Positions 1 to 7,925 are shown, counted from the first letter of the stretch. The stretch: DNA of 27,180 nt from JAICNG01 sp035249985 (GCA_035249985.1 DATFFP010000056.1:1-27180), one strand, 5' to 3'. Program-made: numbers and translations. Notes: a model not told the origin generated them from the sequence alone.

Positions 1-546
1 GATTTCCCGACCACCGGCGAGCCGCACTACGCACAGGCGCTCCCCGCCTCGCTGATCAAGGACAAGTCGCTCAAGTTCCACCGGCTCTCCGCGAGCACGC
101 ACCCGCACGTCTCGAAGGCCGAGACCGAGGCGGGGATCTCACGCAGCGGCAAGACGGTGCACGTGAAGATGGTCGCCATCCGCAGCCACTTCACGCCGGA
201 CAACATCGAGGGCATTCAGCTCGGTGATACCGTCCTGTTCCACGTCACCAACATCGAGCAGGACTGGGACATCCTGCACGGATTCGCCGTGCTGGGAGCG
301 AACAACGCCGAGCTGATCCTCGGTCCGGGCGAAACCCGCACGCTGAAGTGGATCCCGCGCAATCCTGGCGTCTATCCGTTCTACTGCACGGATTTCTGCT
401 CTGCGTTGCACCAGGAGATGCAGGGATATGTTCGCGTCTCGCCGGCCGGCTCACGCGTTCCGCTCGTGGCGAACGTGAGTCCGCGCGCGGCGACGCAGGC
501 GGCACGCGCTCGCGAGCTGCCGACGGCTCGGCCCGTGGAGAGATAG
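1..546 (+). CDS. nosZ: Nitrous-oxide reductase NosZ, C-terminal part (5' end outside window)
   Basis: This is the C-terminal cupredoxin (CuA) domain of the periplasmic enzyme that reduces N2O to N2. The frame is open from base 1 and stops at TAG 544-546, giving 181 visible codons. The binuclear CuA ligands are clear: His at visible codon 93 (in ILHGF), then Cys129, Cys133, His137 and Met140 in the pattern C-x3-C-x3-H-x2-M. The text around them (TNIEQDWD, HQEMQGYVRV) is typical NosZ. After the usual end of the domain there is an extra Ala/Arg-rich tail of about 35 residues with no recognisable motif. The catalytic CuZ domain and the signal peptide lie upstream of the window, so Sec or Tat export, and therefore clade, cannot be read. 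The next gene, nosD, starts 4 nt after the stop, so the two are probably co-transcribed. Confidence 0.96.
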   Translation, partial: DFPTTGEPHYAQALPASLIKDKSLKFHRLSASTHPHVSKAETEAGISRSGKTVHVKMVAIRSHFTPDNIEGIQLGDTVLFHVTNIEQDWDILHGFAVLGANNAELILGPGETRTLKWIPRNPGVYPFYCTDFCSALHQEMQGYVRVSPAGSRVPLVANVSPRAATQAARARELPTARPVER

Positions 547-550
547 GGCC

Positions 551-2497
551 GTGAAGCTGCCACGAACCTCTCGGATACTGGTCGCCGCGGCGGCGGTTCT
601 CCTGCTCAGCGTCTTTGTCTTTCCGCTGTGGAGCATCTACCTGACCGCGCCCCAGTATCCCGAGGGGATCGGGATGTACATCCGGGTCAACACCATTGTT
701 GGCTTGACGGAGTTCGATCTCACCAAGATCAACAACCTCAACCATTACATCGGGATGAAGGCGATCGAGCCCGACGCCATCCCCGAGCTGCGCTTCATGC
801 CCTGGCTGTTCGGGGCGCTCTCGGCGGGCGGGCTCATCGTGGCAGCGCTCGGCCGGCGGCGTGGGCTGTATGCGTGGCTGGCCGCGTTCGCGCTGTTGAG
901 CATCGCCGGGCTCGCCGACTTCTATCGGTGGGCGTACGACTACGGGCACAACCTCGATGCCGAGACGGCGATCATCACCATTCCCGGGATGAGCTACCAG
1001 CCGCCGATCATTGGCACCAGGCAGCTGCTCAATTTCACGGCGACGTCGTGGCCGGCGTTAGGTGGCTGGCTGGCCGCCGTGGCGCTCGGCCTGGGAGTTC
1101 TCGCGGCGGTGATCGCGATCCGCACCGGCCGTCGCCGTGAGGCTCGTCCTCTGACGGCCGCGGCGGCGGCACTGGCGGTCGCGTGCGCGGTGCCACCAAC
1201 GCCGTCCGCGCATGACTCCCATGCGCACCACAGCCGCCCGCGGATCGCCGAGTCGGCGGCCGTGAATTCGCAATCCGCCCTGCCCCGAGGGCACCGGCGC
1301 AATCCGCAATCCGACAAAGTCATCGTCTCGCCAACGGGTGAAGTCCGCACCGTCGCGGCCGCGATCGCACGGGTGCGCCCGGGGGGCGAGATCACCGTCG
1401 AGCCCGGCGTCTATCGCGAGCCCACCATCGTCGTCGACAAGCCGGTGACGCTCGTGGGCCGTGCTGGCGCCGTGCTCGATGGCGAACGCCAGCGCGCGAT
1501 CATGACCATCACCGCCGATGACGTCACCGTGCGAGGGCTCGAGCTCCGCAACGTGGGCACGAGCTTCCTCGAGGATCACGCGGCCATACGCGTCGCGAAA
1601 GCGAGCCGCTGCGTCATCGAGAACAACCGGATCGACGATGCCTTCTTCGGCATCTACCTCGCCGCCGTTTCCGGCTGCCGCGTCGCCGGCAACATCATCC
1701 GCGCAACGCCTCGCACCGAAGCCACATCGGGGAACGGAATTCACCTCTGGAGCACGAGCGACGCCGAGATCTCGGGGAATCACATCAGCGGCCACCGCGA
1801 TGGGATCTACTTCGAGTTCGTCCACAACACGACGGTGCGCGAGAACGTGAGCGAGCAGAACCTTCGCTACGGCCTCCACTTCATGTACTCCGACGACTGC
1901 GTGTACGCGCAGAACCGGTTTCGGCGCAACATGGGCGGCGTGGCGGTCATGTACACGAAGCGCGTCACGATGACGGGCAACCGCTTCGAGGACAACTGGG
2001 GGAGCGCCTCGTACGGCCTTCTTCTCAAGGAGATCTACGACTCGTCAATCCGAGAGAATCACTTCGACCGCAATACGGTTGGCATCGTCGCCGACGGCGC
2101 CGTCCGCGCCGTCATCTCGGACAACGATTTCGTGAGCAACGGCTGGGCGATACGCCTCCTCGGCAGCACCTACGATGGGCGCGTGGAGCACAACAACTTC
2201 GTCGGCAACACCTTCGACCTGACCACCAATGGTGCCGGCGGAGCCGCGCTCGCCGGGAATTACTTCGACTCGTACCGAGGCTACGACCTCGATCGCGACG
2301 GTCGTGGCGACGTGCCCCATCACCCGGTGCGGCTGTTCTCGGTCATCGTCGAGCACAACCCTCCCGCCATCATCCTCCTGCGTGGGTTCTTCGTCGACGT
2401 GCTCGATGTCGCGGAGCGGGTGCTCCCTTCCCTCACGCCGGCGACTCTGATCGATGGCCGGCCGGCCATGCGTCATCTATCGCGGAGCGCGTCATGA
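551..2497 (+). CDS. nosD: Fusion: N-terminal membrane module plus NosD periplasmic beta-helix protein
   Basis: NosD is the periplasmic right-handed beta-helix protein that works with the NosFY ABC transporter in building the copper centre of NosZ. Here it is 648 aa, longer than usual. Residues 1-200 form a membrane module with about four helices (roughly 9-32, 85-105, 107-127, 163-190) and a conserved-looking outer loop (APQYPEGIGMYI, NNLNHYIGMKAI). I recognise this only as a protein type seen beside nos genes in some non-proteobacterial clusters. Residues about 200-220 are Arg-Arg-Arg, an Ala-rich hydrophobic stretch and a His-rich patch, and look like a leftover NosD signal peptide. From about 256 on is the CASH/PbH1 beta-helix with many N-rich turns (GNGIHLW, NRFEDNWG). 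The start is GTG 551, with GGAG at 537-540. The stop overlaps nosF as ATGA. The linker (about 238-255) carries a heptamer repeat. Confidence 0.9.
   Translation: MKLPRTSRILVAAAAVLLLSVFVFPLWSIYLTAPQYPEGIGMYIRVNTIVGLTEFDLTKINNLNHYIGMKAIEPDAIPELRFMPWLFGALSAGGLIVAALGRRRGLYAWLAAFALLSIAGLADFYRWAYDYGHNLDAETAIITIPGMSYQPPIIGTRQLLNFTATSWPALGGWLAAVALGLGVLAAVIAIRTGRRREARPLTAAAAALAVACAVPPTPSAHDSHAHHSRPRIAESAAVNSQSALPRGHRRNPQSDKVIVSPTGEVRTVAAAIARVRPGGEITVEPGVYREPTIVVDKPVTLVGRAGAVLDGERQRAIMTITADDVTVRGLELRNVGTSFLEDHAAIRVAKASRCVIENNRIDDAFFGIYLAAVSGCRVAGNIIRATPRTEATSGNGIHLWSTSDAEISGNHISGHRDGIYFEFVHNTTVRENVSEQNLRYGLHFMYSDDCVYAQNRFRRNMGGVAVMYTKRVTMTGNRFEDNWGSASYGLLLKEIYDSSIRENHFDRNTVGIVADGAVRAVISDNDFVSNGWAIRLLGSTYDGRVEHNNFVGNTFDLTTNGAGGAALAGNYFDSYRGYDLDRDGRGDVPHHPVRLFSVIVEHNPPAIILLRGFFVDVLDVAERVLPSLTPATLIDGRPAMRHLSRSAS
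1264..1314 (+). repeat. In-frame GCAATCC heptamer repeat patch in the nosD linker
   Basis: GCAATCC occurs at 1270-1276 and as a tandem pair at 1299-1312, all in the same orientation. Between them is a small hairpin, TGCCC-CGA-GGGCA. The patch encodes an Asn/Pro-Gln-Ser-containing linker between the membrane module and the beta-helix. It resembles half of the heptamer-armed hairpins found between genes elsewhere in this window. Confidence 0.6.
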
Positions 2498-3210
2498 TCG
2501 GCATTCGCGACCTGGGCAAGCGATTCGGACGCACCGAGGTTCTTCGCTCCGTCGACCTCGAGATTCGGCGTGGCCGAGTGACGGCGATCGTCGGGCCTAA
2601 CGCGGCGGGGAAGACGACGCTGCTCAAGATGATCCTGGGGCTCACCCGCCCCGACCGTGGAGAGCTCCTCTTCGACGGCGTGCGGGTGAACGGCGATCCC
2701 GGCTATCGAAGCCGCATCGGATACATGCCCCAGAGTCCGCGCTTCCCCGATCACCTCACGGGCAACGAGCTGATCGCGCTCATGACCGATCTGCGCGCCC
2801 CGGCGACTCGCCCGCTCGACCGCGAGCTCATTGACCAGTTCGGGCTCGCACGGGAGCTGGACAAGCCGTTGCGCACGCTCTCCGGAGGAACCCGGCAAAA
2901 GGTCAACGCCGTGCTCGCCTTTCTCTTCGACCCGGAGCTGCTGATCCTCGACGAGCCCACCGCGGGTCTCGATCCCGTCGCCAGCGGCCTTCTCAAAAAC
3001 AAGATCGCGGGCAGCCGCACGGCCGGGAAAACGTTCATCCTCACCTCGCACATCATGAGCGAGCTCGAGGAGCTCGCCGATGACGTCGCGTTCCTGCTCG
3101 ATGGACGAGTGCAGTTCGTCGGCGCCCTGCACGATCTCAAGCTGCACACTCGCGAGTTCACGCTGGAGCGCGCCGTCGCCAGCATCATGACCTCCATGGA
3201 AGCGGCCTAG
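2494..3210 (+). CDS. nosF: NosF, ABC transporter ATP-binding protein
   Basis: This is the cytoplasmic ATPase of the NosFY(D) ABC system that supports NosZ copper-site assembly, probably by handling a sulfur or copper species. It is 238 aa, close to the usual ABC subunit length. It has Walker A GPNAAGKTT at 34-42, an ABC signature LSGGTRQK starting at 129, Walker B with Asp153-Glu154 (LLILDEPTAGLDP) and an H-loop (TSHIMSELEELAD). The start ATG 2494 overlaps the nosD stop by 4 nt, which implies translational coupling. nosY begins 12 nt after the stop. The gene order nosD-nosF-nosY is the conserved nos arrangement. Confidence 0.95.
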   Translation: MIGIRDLGKRFGRTEVLRSVDLEIRRGRVTAIVGPNAAGKTTLLKMILGLTRPDRGELLFDGVRVNGDPGYRSRIGYMPQSPRFPDHLTGNELIALMTDLRAPATRPLDRELIDQFGLARELDKPLRTLSGGTRQKVNAVLAFLFDPELLILDEPTAGLDPVASGLLKNKIAGSRTAGKTFILTSHIMSELEELADDVAFLLDGRVQFVGALHDLKLHTREFTLERAVASIMTSMEAA

Positions 3211-3222
3211 CCGCCCAATGCG

Positions 3223-4023
3223 ATGACCGCACTCACGACCGCGATCAAAGTGGTGAAGTTCGAGCTGAGCGACCTGGCGCGAAGCCGCTGGCTGCTCGCC
3301 TACGTGCTCAGTGTCGTGCTCATGACCGACGCCCTCCTCCGATTCAATGGCGCTGACCAGCGCGCCGTCCTCGGCCTCGTCAACGTCGTGCTGCTGATCG
3401 TCCCGCTCGTCGCCGTCACGTTCGGCACCATGCACCTGTACGCGCGACGAGACTTCATCGAGCTCCTCCTCGCCCAACCGCTCCGCCGGCCCCACATCTT
3501 CCTCGGCCTCTACCTGGGCCTAACGATTCCGGTGAGTCTGGGGATGGTCGTGGGGGTGGCGGTGCCCGCGGCGTGGCACGGTGCGTGGACGGCATCGCTC
3601 GCCGGTGCCCTCGGGACGCTCCTCGCGGTCGCGCTCGCGCTCACCGCGGTGTTCGTGGCGCTCGCGTTCTGCATCGCCGTCCGATGCGAGGACAAGGTGC
3701 GCGGGCTCGCCATCGCCATGGCGGTCTGGATGGCGTTCGCAGTGCTGTACGATGGGGCGGTGCTATTGCTGGTGTCGATCTTCGCCGATGCGCCGCTCGA
3801 GCGGCCGGTACTCGCCGCCATGCTCGCGAACCCGGTCGACCTCGCACGCGTGCTGCTCCTGCTTCAGCTCGACATCTCGGCGCTCATGGGCTACACCGGC
3901 GCCGTGCTCAAAAGCGCGTTCGGAAGCGTGCAGGGCGTGGCCCTCGCGACGGCCGCCCTGTCGCTGTGGGTCGCCGTGCCGCTCTGGCTCGGCGGGAGAT
4001 CGTTCGTCCGGAAAGACTTCTAG
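3223..4023 (+). CDS. nosY: NosY, ABC transporter permease
   Basis: This is the integral membrane partner of NosF, 266 aa with about six hydrophobic helices (near 23-41, 49-74, 92-118, 126-153, 162-187, 236-261). The C-terminal text NPVDLARVLLLLQLDISA followed by MGYTGAV is characteristic of NosY and related ABC-2 type permeases. ATG 3223 lies 12 nt after nosF. A nearer ATG at 3218 is in another frame. The gene closes the nosDFY group. It is followed by 206 bp without a gene that holds an inverted repeat, so transcription may end or drop there. Confidence 0.93.
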   Translation: MTALTTAIKVVKFELSDLARSRWLLAYVLSVVLMTDALLRFNGADQRAVLGLVNVVLLIVPLVAVTFGTMHLYARRDFIELLLAQPLRRPHIFLGLYLGLTIPVSLGMVVGVAVPAAWHGAWTASLAGALGTLLAVALALTAVFVALAFCIAVRCEDKVRGLAIAMAVWMAFAVLYDGAVLLLVSIFADAPLERPVLAAMLANPVDLARVLLLLQLDISALMGYTGAVLKSAFGSVQGVALATAALSLWVAVPLWLGGRSFVRKDF

Positions 4024-4091
4024 GGAGCGGCGTCTCGAGTGCCGAGTGCTCCGCGCGCCCGCCCGTGTAACCGCAGAAGGCCGCAGGAGAA

Positions 4092-4169
4092 CCCTCGGTC
4101 CAATGGCCGCAGATACCGCTACGCAAAGCGAGGAGCCGAGATTGGGAGACTGCGGCCATTGGACGAGGG
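4092..4169. terminator. Long-armed hairpin after nosY
   Basis: A perfect 14-bp inverted repeat (4099-4112 with 4150-4163, TCCAATGGCCGCAG) extends with one bulge to about 20 bp per arm (4092-4112 and 4150-4169), around a 37-nt loop. Just upstream are a heptamer pair GAGTGCC-GAGTGCT (4037-4050) and CCGCAG copies at 4071, 4081 and 4107. There is no T-tract, so it may be a barrier or processing element rather than a classical intrinsic terminator. The rest of 4024-4229 shows no gene. Confidence 0.6.
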
Positions 4170-4229
4170 GGAAACTCGAGGAGAGGAAGGAAGTCGCCAA
4201 CTAACTCACGAAACGGAGACTGTGAAGAT

Positions 4230-4685
4230 ATGAAGAGGCAATGGTGGTGTGCGCTCGCCGCGGCAGCGACGGTGATGGTGACGGCATGCGGCGGGGACCG
4301 CGCTCCAGCCGATGAGCCGGCCGCATCTCAACCGGCCGGAAGCGCGACGCCGGCCGGCGGCGCCGCGAGCCCCGATGCCGGTGGCAAGATCATCCTCGTC
4401 GAGATGGAAACCGACGCGGCCGGCGTGAACAAGTTCGAGCCAGCCAACTTCGAGGCCAAACGAGGCGACGTAATCCGGTTCACGCTGATCAGCGGCGTGC
4501 ACAACGCGCACTTCGTGGCGGATTCCAATCCCGGAAAGGCGGGACTTCCCGCCGCCGGCCCTCTGCTCCAGCTCCCGCACCAGACCTATGACGTGAAGGT
4601 CAGCTGGGAGCCTGGACGGTACTACTACCAGTGCGATCCGCACGCCTTGCTCGGCATGACTGGCCACGTCACGGTCACACCCTAG
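4230..4685 (+). CDS. Plastocyanin-like cupredoxin lipoprotein
   Basis: This is a small blue-copper electron carrier, 151 aa. The N-terminus is a lipoprotein signal with lipobox VTAC (Cys20), followed by a Pro/Ala-rich tether to about residue 50. The cupredoxin fold follows, with likely type-1 copper ligands His91 (GVHNAHF), Cys135, His138 and Met143 in the plastocyanin-like order C-x2-H-x4-M. GGAG at 4215-4218 precedes ATG 4230. It sits between nosY and a multicopper oxidase, so it probably passes electrons to or from that oxidase, or to NosZ, in the periplasm. The partner is inferred from position only. Confidence 0.9.
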   Translation: MKRQWWCALAAAATVMVTACGGDRAPADEPAASQPAGSATPAGGAASPDAGGKIILVEMETDAAGVNKFEPANFEAKRGDVIRFTLISGVHNAHFVADSNPGKAGLPAAGPLLQLPHQTYDVKVSWEPGRYYYQCDPHALLGMTGHVTVTP

Positions 4686-4704
4686 CTGTAGAGGTGCTCA
4701 AGGC

Positions 4705-4743
4705 GTCGAGGTGATCGAGGTGACATCCCTCGATCACCTCGAC
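4705..4743. terminator. Perfect 16-bp stem hairpin downstream of the cupredoxin gene
   Basis: GTCGAGGTGATCGAGG at 4705-4720 pairs perfectly with 4728-4743 around a 7-nt loop. The arm contains a 9-bp near-tandem (CGAGGTGAT, CGAGGTGAC). It begins about 20 bp after the cupredoxin stop and has no T-run. It probably separates the cupredoxin transcript from the multicopper oxidase. Confidence 0.65.
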
Positions 4744-4776
4744 ATCCTCGCTTACCTCGATCGCCTGCCTTTCCCA

Positions 4777-4793
4777 GTCAGGGAAACCCTGAC
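4777..4793. promoter_or_regulatory. Palindromic operator candidate TCAGGG-AAA-CCCTGA
   Basis: The palindrome GTCAGGG-AAA-CCCTGAC covers 4777-4793 and overlaps a second inverted pair TTTCCC/GGGAAA at 4770-4786. It lies 117 nt upstream of the multicopper oxidase start. The same arms with the same 3-nt spacing occur at 11031-11045. It is not an FNR/DNR-type TTGAT-N4-ATCAA site. The binding protein is unknown. Confidence 0.5.
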
Positions 4794-4910
4794 GGGCGCG
4801 TCGTGCATCACCCGCGCCGATTCGCCCCCTCTCCCGACAGATGCACGATTCCCCTCCCCGTACCTTCACCCCACGTGAAGTCAAACGGCAAAATGAGAGG
4901 GCTTCCAGCC

Positions 4911-6008
4911 ATGTCGAATAGAGAGACCACGATAGCTCCCGAGACCATCCGCAGCCGTCGCGAATTTCTCCGAAAGGGGGTCGTCACCGCCATCGCTGCA
5001 CCCATGGCGGTGAGCGCCCTCGCAAGCTGCACCGAAGGCACGGCTCAGAAAACCGCGACGGCGAGCGACAGTGACCATAGTGGCGGCTCCACCGCGCCGC
5101 ATCCGTCGACGCCGGCGGCCGCGGCGGTCGATCCGCGCGCGCGTGCCGACCAGATGGACGCGATGCACGAGAAGGGCATCAAGGCCTTTCCCGCCAAGAC
5201 CGAAGGCAAGGGCAATCAACTCCTCGCCCCGCGGATCGTGAATGGCGTGAAGGTCTTCGACATCACGTGCAAGGCGGTGCAGTGGGAGGTCGAGGTCGGC
5301 AAGAAGGTCGAAGCGTGGACGTTCAACGGCGTCGTCCCCGGTCCACAGATTCGCGTCACCGAAGGCGACCGGATCCGGATGATCGTGAAGAACGAGCTGC
5401 CGGAGTCGACGTCAGTGCACTTCCACGGCATCGAGATGCCGAATGCCATGGACGGCGTGCCCTTCATCACGCAGCCACCGATCAAGCCGGGAGAGACGTT
5501 CACGTACGAGTTCGTCGTGCCGAACGCCGGCTCGCACATGTACCACTCACACCATAACGCCGCCAAACAGGTCGGCATGGGGATGCTCGGCGCCTTCATC
5601 GTCGCGCCGAAGCGGCCGCGCGCCATCGAAAAGGTCGACGTCGATTACGTGATGATCCTGAACGATGGCTTTCACGGCTACACGCTCAACGGGAAAGGCT
5701 TCCCCGCCACTGAGCCGGTCGTGGCGAAGCTCGGGCAGAAGGTGCGCGTCCGCTTCATGAACGAAGGGATGATGATCCACCCGATGCACCTCCACGGGAT
5801 GCACATGACCGTCATCGACAAGGACGGTTGGGCGCAGCCCGCACCGTGGAAGTGCGATACGCTGAACATCGCGCCAGGCGAGCGGTGGGACGTCATCATC
5901 AACTGCAACAATCCCGGCACGTGGGCGTTCCACTGCCACATCCTGCCGCATGCCGAGTCGGAGCACGGCATGTTCGGGATGGTGACGGCGCTCGTGGTTC
6001 AGCCGTGA
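4911..6008 (+). CDS. Two-domain multicopper oxidase (laccase-like, Tat-exported)
   Basis: A 365-aa secreted copper oxidase with two cupredoxin domains. It begins with a Tat signal (SRREFLRKG) that ends in a lipobox-like LASC, so it may be a Tat lipoprotein. Domain 1 has H170-F-H172 and H212-S-H214 (type 2/3 copper ligands) but no type-1 Cys. Domain 2 has H290-P-M-H293-L-H295 and H341-C342-H343, then H347 and Met354, giving the type-1 site and the remaining trinuclear ligands. All expected copper ligands are present, with the blue copper in domain 2, as in small laccases. NirK would have its type-1 Cys in domain 1, so this is not a copper nitrite reductase. ATG 4911 is chosen because it gives a proper Tat signal; ATG 4893 and GTG 4803 are in-frame alternatives. 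The substrate is unknown; the neighbouring cupredoxin is a possible partner. Confidence 0.88.
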   Translation: MSNRETTIAPETIRSRREFLRKGVVTAIAAPMAVSALASCTEGTAQKTATASDSDHSGGSTAPHPSTPAAAAVDPRARADQMDAMHEKGIKAFPAKTEGKGNQLLAPRIVNGVKVFDITCKAVQWEVEVGKKVEAWTFNGVVPGPQIRVTEGDRIRMIVKNELPESTSVHFHGIEMPNAMDGVPFITQPPIKPGETFTYEFVVPNAGSHMYHSHHNAAKQVGMGMLGAFIVAPKRPRAIEKVDVDYVMILNDGFHGYTLNGKGFPATEPVVAKLGQKVRVRFMNEGMMIHPMHLHGMHMTVIDKDGWAQPAPWKCDTLNIAPGERWDVIINCNNPGTWAFHCHILPHAESEHGMFGMVTALVVQP

Positions 6009-7090
6009 AGGCGATGGGCACTCAGGGGATGACGCTCGAGCTGCCGGCGCGACGGACCACGAACGGGCGGAGCACGGCACGTCTTCCACGGCCGGTCGTC
6101 GCGTTCCTGCGCGTTCCGCTCGTGCTCAAGCTGGTGGGAGCGAACCTCGTCATCGCGCTGGCGACGGTGATCGCGGCGATGGTGACGTATGGCACCACAC
6201 TCGAGGACAGCCGCGTCGTCACGCTGCTCATTGGAGCCCTGATCATTGCCCAGGTCGTCAACTCGGCGCTCGTGATCATCGCGCTCCGCCCCATTCATTT
6301 GCTCGAGGAGGCGGCGGCTCGAATCGCGTCGGGCGATACCCGGGCGCGCGTTCCCTACTCGCCGCTCGCCGATCGGAACATCGCGCGCACCGGTCGAGCC
6401 CTGAACCAGCTCCTCGACGAGCTCATGCAGGAGCGGGATCGCATCCGCGGCCTGGCCTCGAAAGTCGTCCGGGCGCAGGACGAGGAGCGCGCGCGCATCG
6501 CTCGAGAGCTGCACGACGTGACCGCCCAGACGATGGCCGCCGTCGTGCTACAGCTCAGCGTCGCCGAGCGCGCGTGTGGTGACGACGCGCTCGTAACGAA
6601 GCTGCACGAGATCCGCGACACGGCCACCGAGGCGCTCGAGGAGATTCGGACTCTGTCGCACACGATCTATCCACGTGTGCTCGAGGACCTCGGCTTGCGC
6701 GCCGCGCTCGATTGGCTCGCGCGACGGACGCGTGAGACGAGCAACCTCGAGGTGGGAGTGACGTTGCGCGGCGGGGGCAGCATTCCCGCGACGATCGCAT
6801 CGGCGCTCTATCGGGTCGCGCAGGAAGCACTACTCAACGCGGTGCGGCATGCGTCGGCGACGACGGTGGAGCTTCGTCTCGATGTGGAGCCGGAATACGT
6901 GTCACTGGAGATCGAGGACGATGGTACCGGGTTCGTCGTGCGTGATGGAGAGGCTCGCCGGCCCGGAATGGGTATATTTTCGATGCGCGAGCGTGTAGCC
7001 CTCGTCGATGGCGTACTCGACATTGACAGTGCGCCTGGTCGAGGCTGCTGCGTGCGCGCGCATATTCCACTAGACGATCCGAGGCTCTGA
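6005..7090 (+). CDS. NarX/LiaS-type sensor histidine kinase (HisKA_3)
   Basis: A 361-aa membrane kinase. Two helices (near 38-60 and 76-96) are joined by a very short outer loop, so it probably senses within the membrane or cytoplasm. A HAMP-like linker follows, then the HisKA_3 box ARELHDVTAQT with phospho-acceptor His170. The ATPase domain has an N-box (QEALLNAVRHA), a G1 box (DDGTGF) and GMGIFSMRER. GTG 6005 overlaps the oxidase stop (GTGA); ATG 6014 is an alternative. The stop shares one base with the ATG of the response regulator, so the two form a standard pair. Co-transcription with the multicopper oxidase suggests they act on related conditions. The signal cannot be read from the sequence. 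Confidence 0.92.
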   Translation: MKAMGTQGMTLELPARRTTNGRSTARLPRPVVAFLRVPLVLKLVGANLVIALATVIAAMVTYGTTLEDSRVVTLLIGALIIAQVVNSALVIIALRPIHLLEEAAARIASGDTRARVPYSPLADRNIARTGRALNQLLDELMQERDRIRGLASKVVRAQDEERARIARELHDVTAQTMAAVVLQLSVAERACGDDALVTKLHEIRDTATEALEEIRTLSHTIYPRVLEDLGLRAALDWLARRTRETSNLEVGVTLRGGGSIPATIASALYRVAQEALLNAVRHASATTVELRLDVEPEYVSLEIEDDGTGFVVRDGEARRPGMGIFSMRERVALVDGVLDIDSAPGRGCCVRAHIPLDDPRL

Positions 7091-7785
7091 TGACTGGTGA
7101 TCTGATTCGCGTCGTGCTCGCCGACGACCACACGATCGTCCGCGCCGGGCTCAAGGCCGTGCTCGGAAGCGCCAAGGACATCTCCGTCGTTGGGGAAGCC
7201 TCGAACGGCACCGAGGCGCTCGCGCTCGCCGAGCGATTTCACCCCGACGTCATCGTGATGGATCTGTCGATGGGCGAGATGGATGGCATCCAGGCGACCA
7301 AGGCGCTCGCGGCCAAGGGACCAACGCCGCGTGTGCTCATCCTCACCATGCACGCCGAAGAGGAGTATCTCGTTCCGCTGCTCGAGGCCGGTGCCGCCGG
7401 CTACCTGGTGAAGAGTGCCGCGGACCGTGAGCTGGTCGACGCCGTGCGCGCCGTCGCGCGTGGCGATCTGTACGTGCGTCCCGCGGCAGCGCGCGTGCTC
7501 GCCAAGGGCATCAAGAGAAAGGACGAGCATGCCGACGAGCGGACGCGCTTCGAGAAGCTCACCGATCGCGAGCGTGACGTGCTGCGCTTGATCGCCGAGG
7601 GCTACACGGCACCGGAGATCGGCGAGAAGCTCAACATCAGCCCGAAGACGGTCGACACCTACAAGCAGCGCATCAACGAGAAGCTGGGCCTCACGCACCG
7701 CGCCGATTACGTGAAGTTCGCGCTGAAGCTCGGCATTCTGCACGGCGATGACGCGCCGACGCGGCCGGCGGGGCCAAGTCACTGA
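7090..7785 (+). CDS. NarL/FixJ-family response regulator
   Basis: A 231-aa DNA-binding regulator paired with the preceding kinase. The receiver domain has acidic Asp12-Asp13, phospho-acceptor Asp58 (IVMDLSMGEMDG), a Thr switch region (ILTMHA) and Lys in YLVKSA. The C-terminal LuxR-type helix-turn-helix (LTDRERDVLRLIAEG, then ISPKTVDTYKQRI) spans about 153-212. ATG 7090 overlaps the kinase stop by one base. The target is unknown; the palindromes at 4777 and 11031 are candidates because NarL-type regulators bind inverted repeats. The gene ends 7 bp before a long inverted repeat. Confidence 0.94.
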   Translation: MTGDLIRVVLADDHTIVRAGLKAVLGSAKDISVVGEASNGTEALALAERFHPDVIVMDLSMGEMDGIQATKALAAKGPTPRVLILTMHAEEEYLVPLLEAGAAGYLVKSAADRELVDAVRAVARGDLYVRPAAARVLAKGIKRKDEHADERTRFEKLTDRERDVLRLIAEGYTAPEIGEKLNISPKTVDTYKQRINEKLGLTHRADYVKFALKLGILHGDDAPTRPAGPSH

Positions 7786-7791
7786 TTGGGT

Positions 7792-7925
7792 AACGGCAAA
7801 GATGACAGAATTCAGAATACAGAATTCAGAATTCAGAAACGACCGCGGGGAGCCAGTGAATGGCTCCCCGTCGGTTTTGTCTGAATTCTGAATTCTGTAT
7901 TCTGAATTCTGTCATCTTTGCCGTT
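7792..7925. repeat. Perfect 46-bp inverted repeat built from AGAATTC heptamers, with nested hairpin
   Basis: The arms 7792-7837 and 7880-7925 are exact reverse complements over 46 bp. Each contains four tandem heptamers (AGAATTC, AGAATAC, AGAATTC, AGAATTC). The 42-nt centre holds another stem, GGGGAGCC / GGCTCCCC, followed by TTTT on the plus strand, and so works as a terminator between convergent genes. The right arm includes the last codons and stop of the GAF kinase gene (stop 7912-7914). The left arm is an inverted copy of that coding end lying after the response regulator stop. Confidence 0.95.

Noticed and set aside
4911..6008. Copper nitrite reductase NirK
   Set aside because: Domain 1 has the His pairs of a trinuclear site but no type-1 Cys; the Cys is in domain 2 (HCH), as in laccase-type oxidases.
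7838..7879. Insertion sequence or transposon end at the large inverted repeat
   Set aside because: No transposase, no target duplication, and the arms are tandem heptamers that extend into a host gene end.
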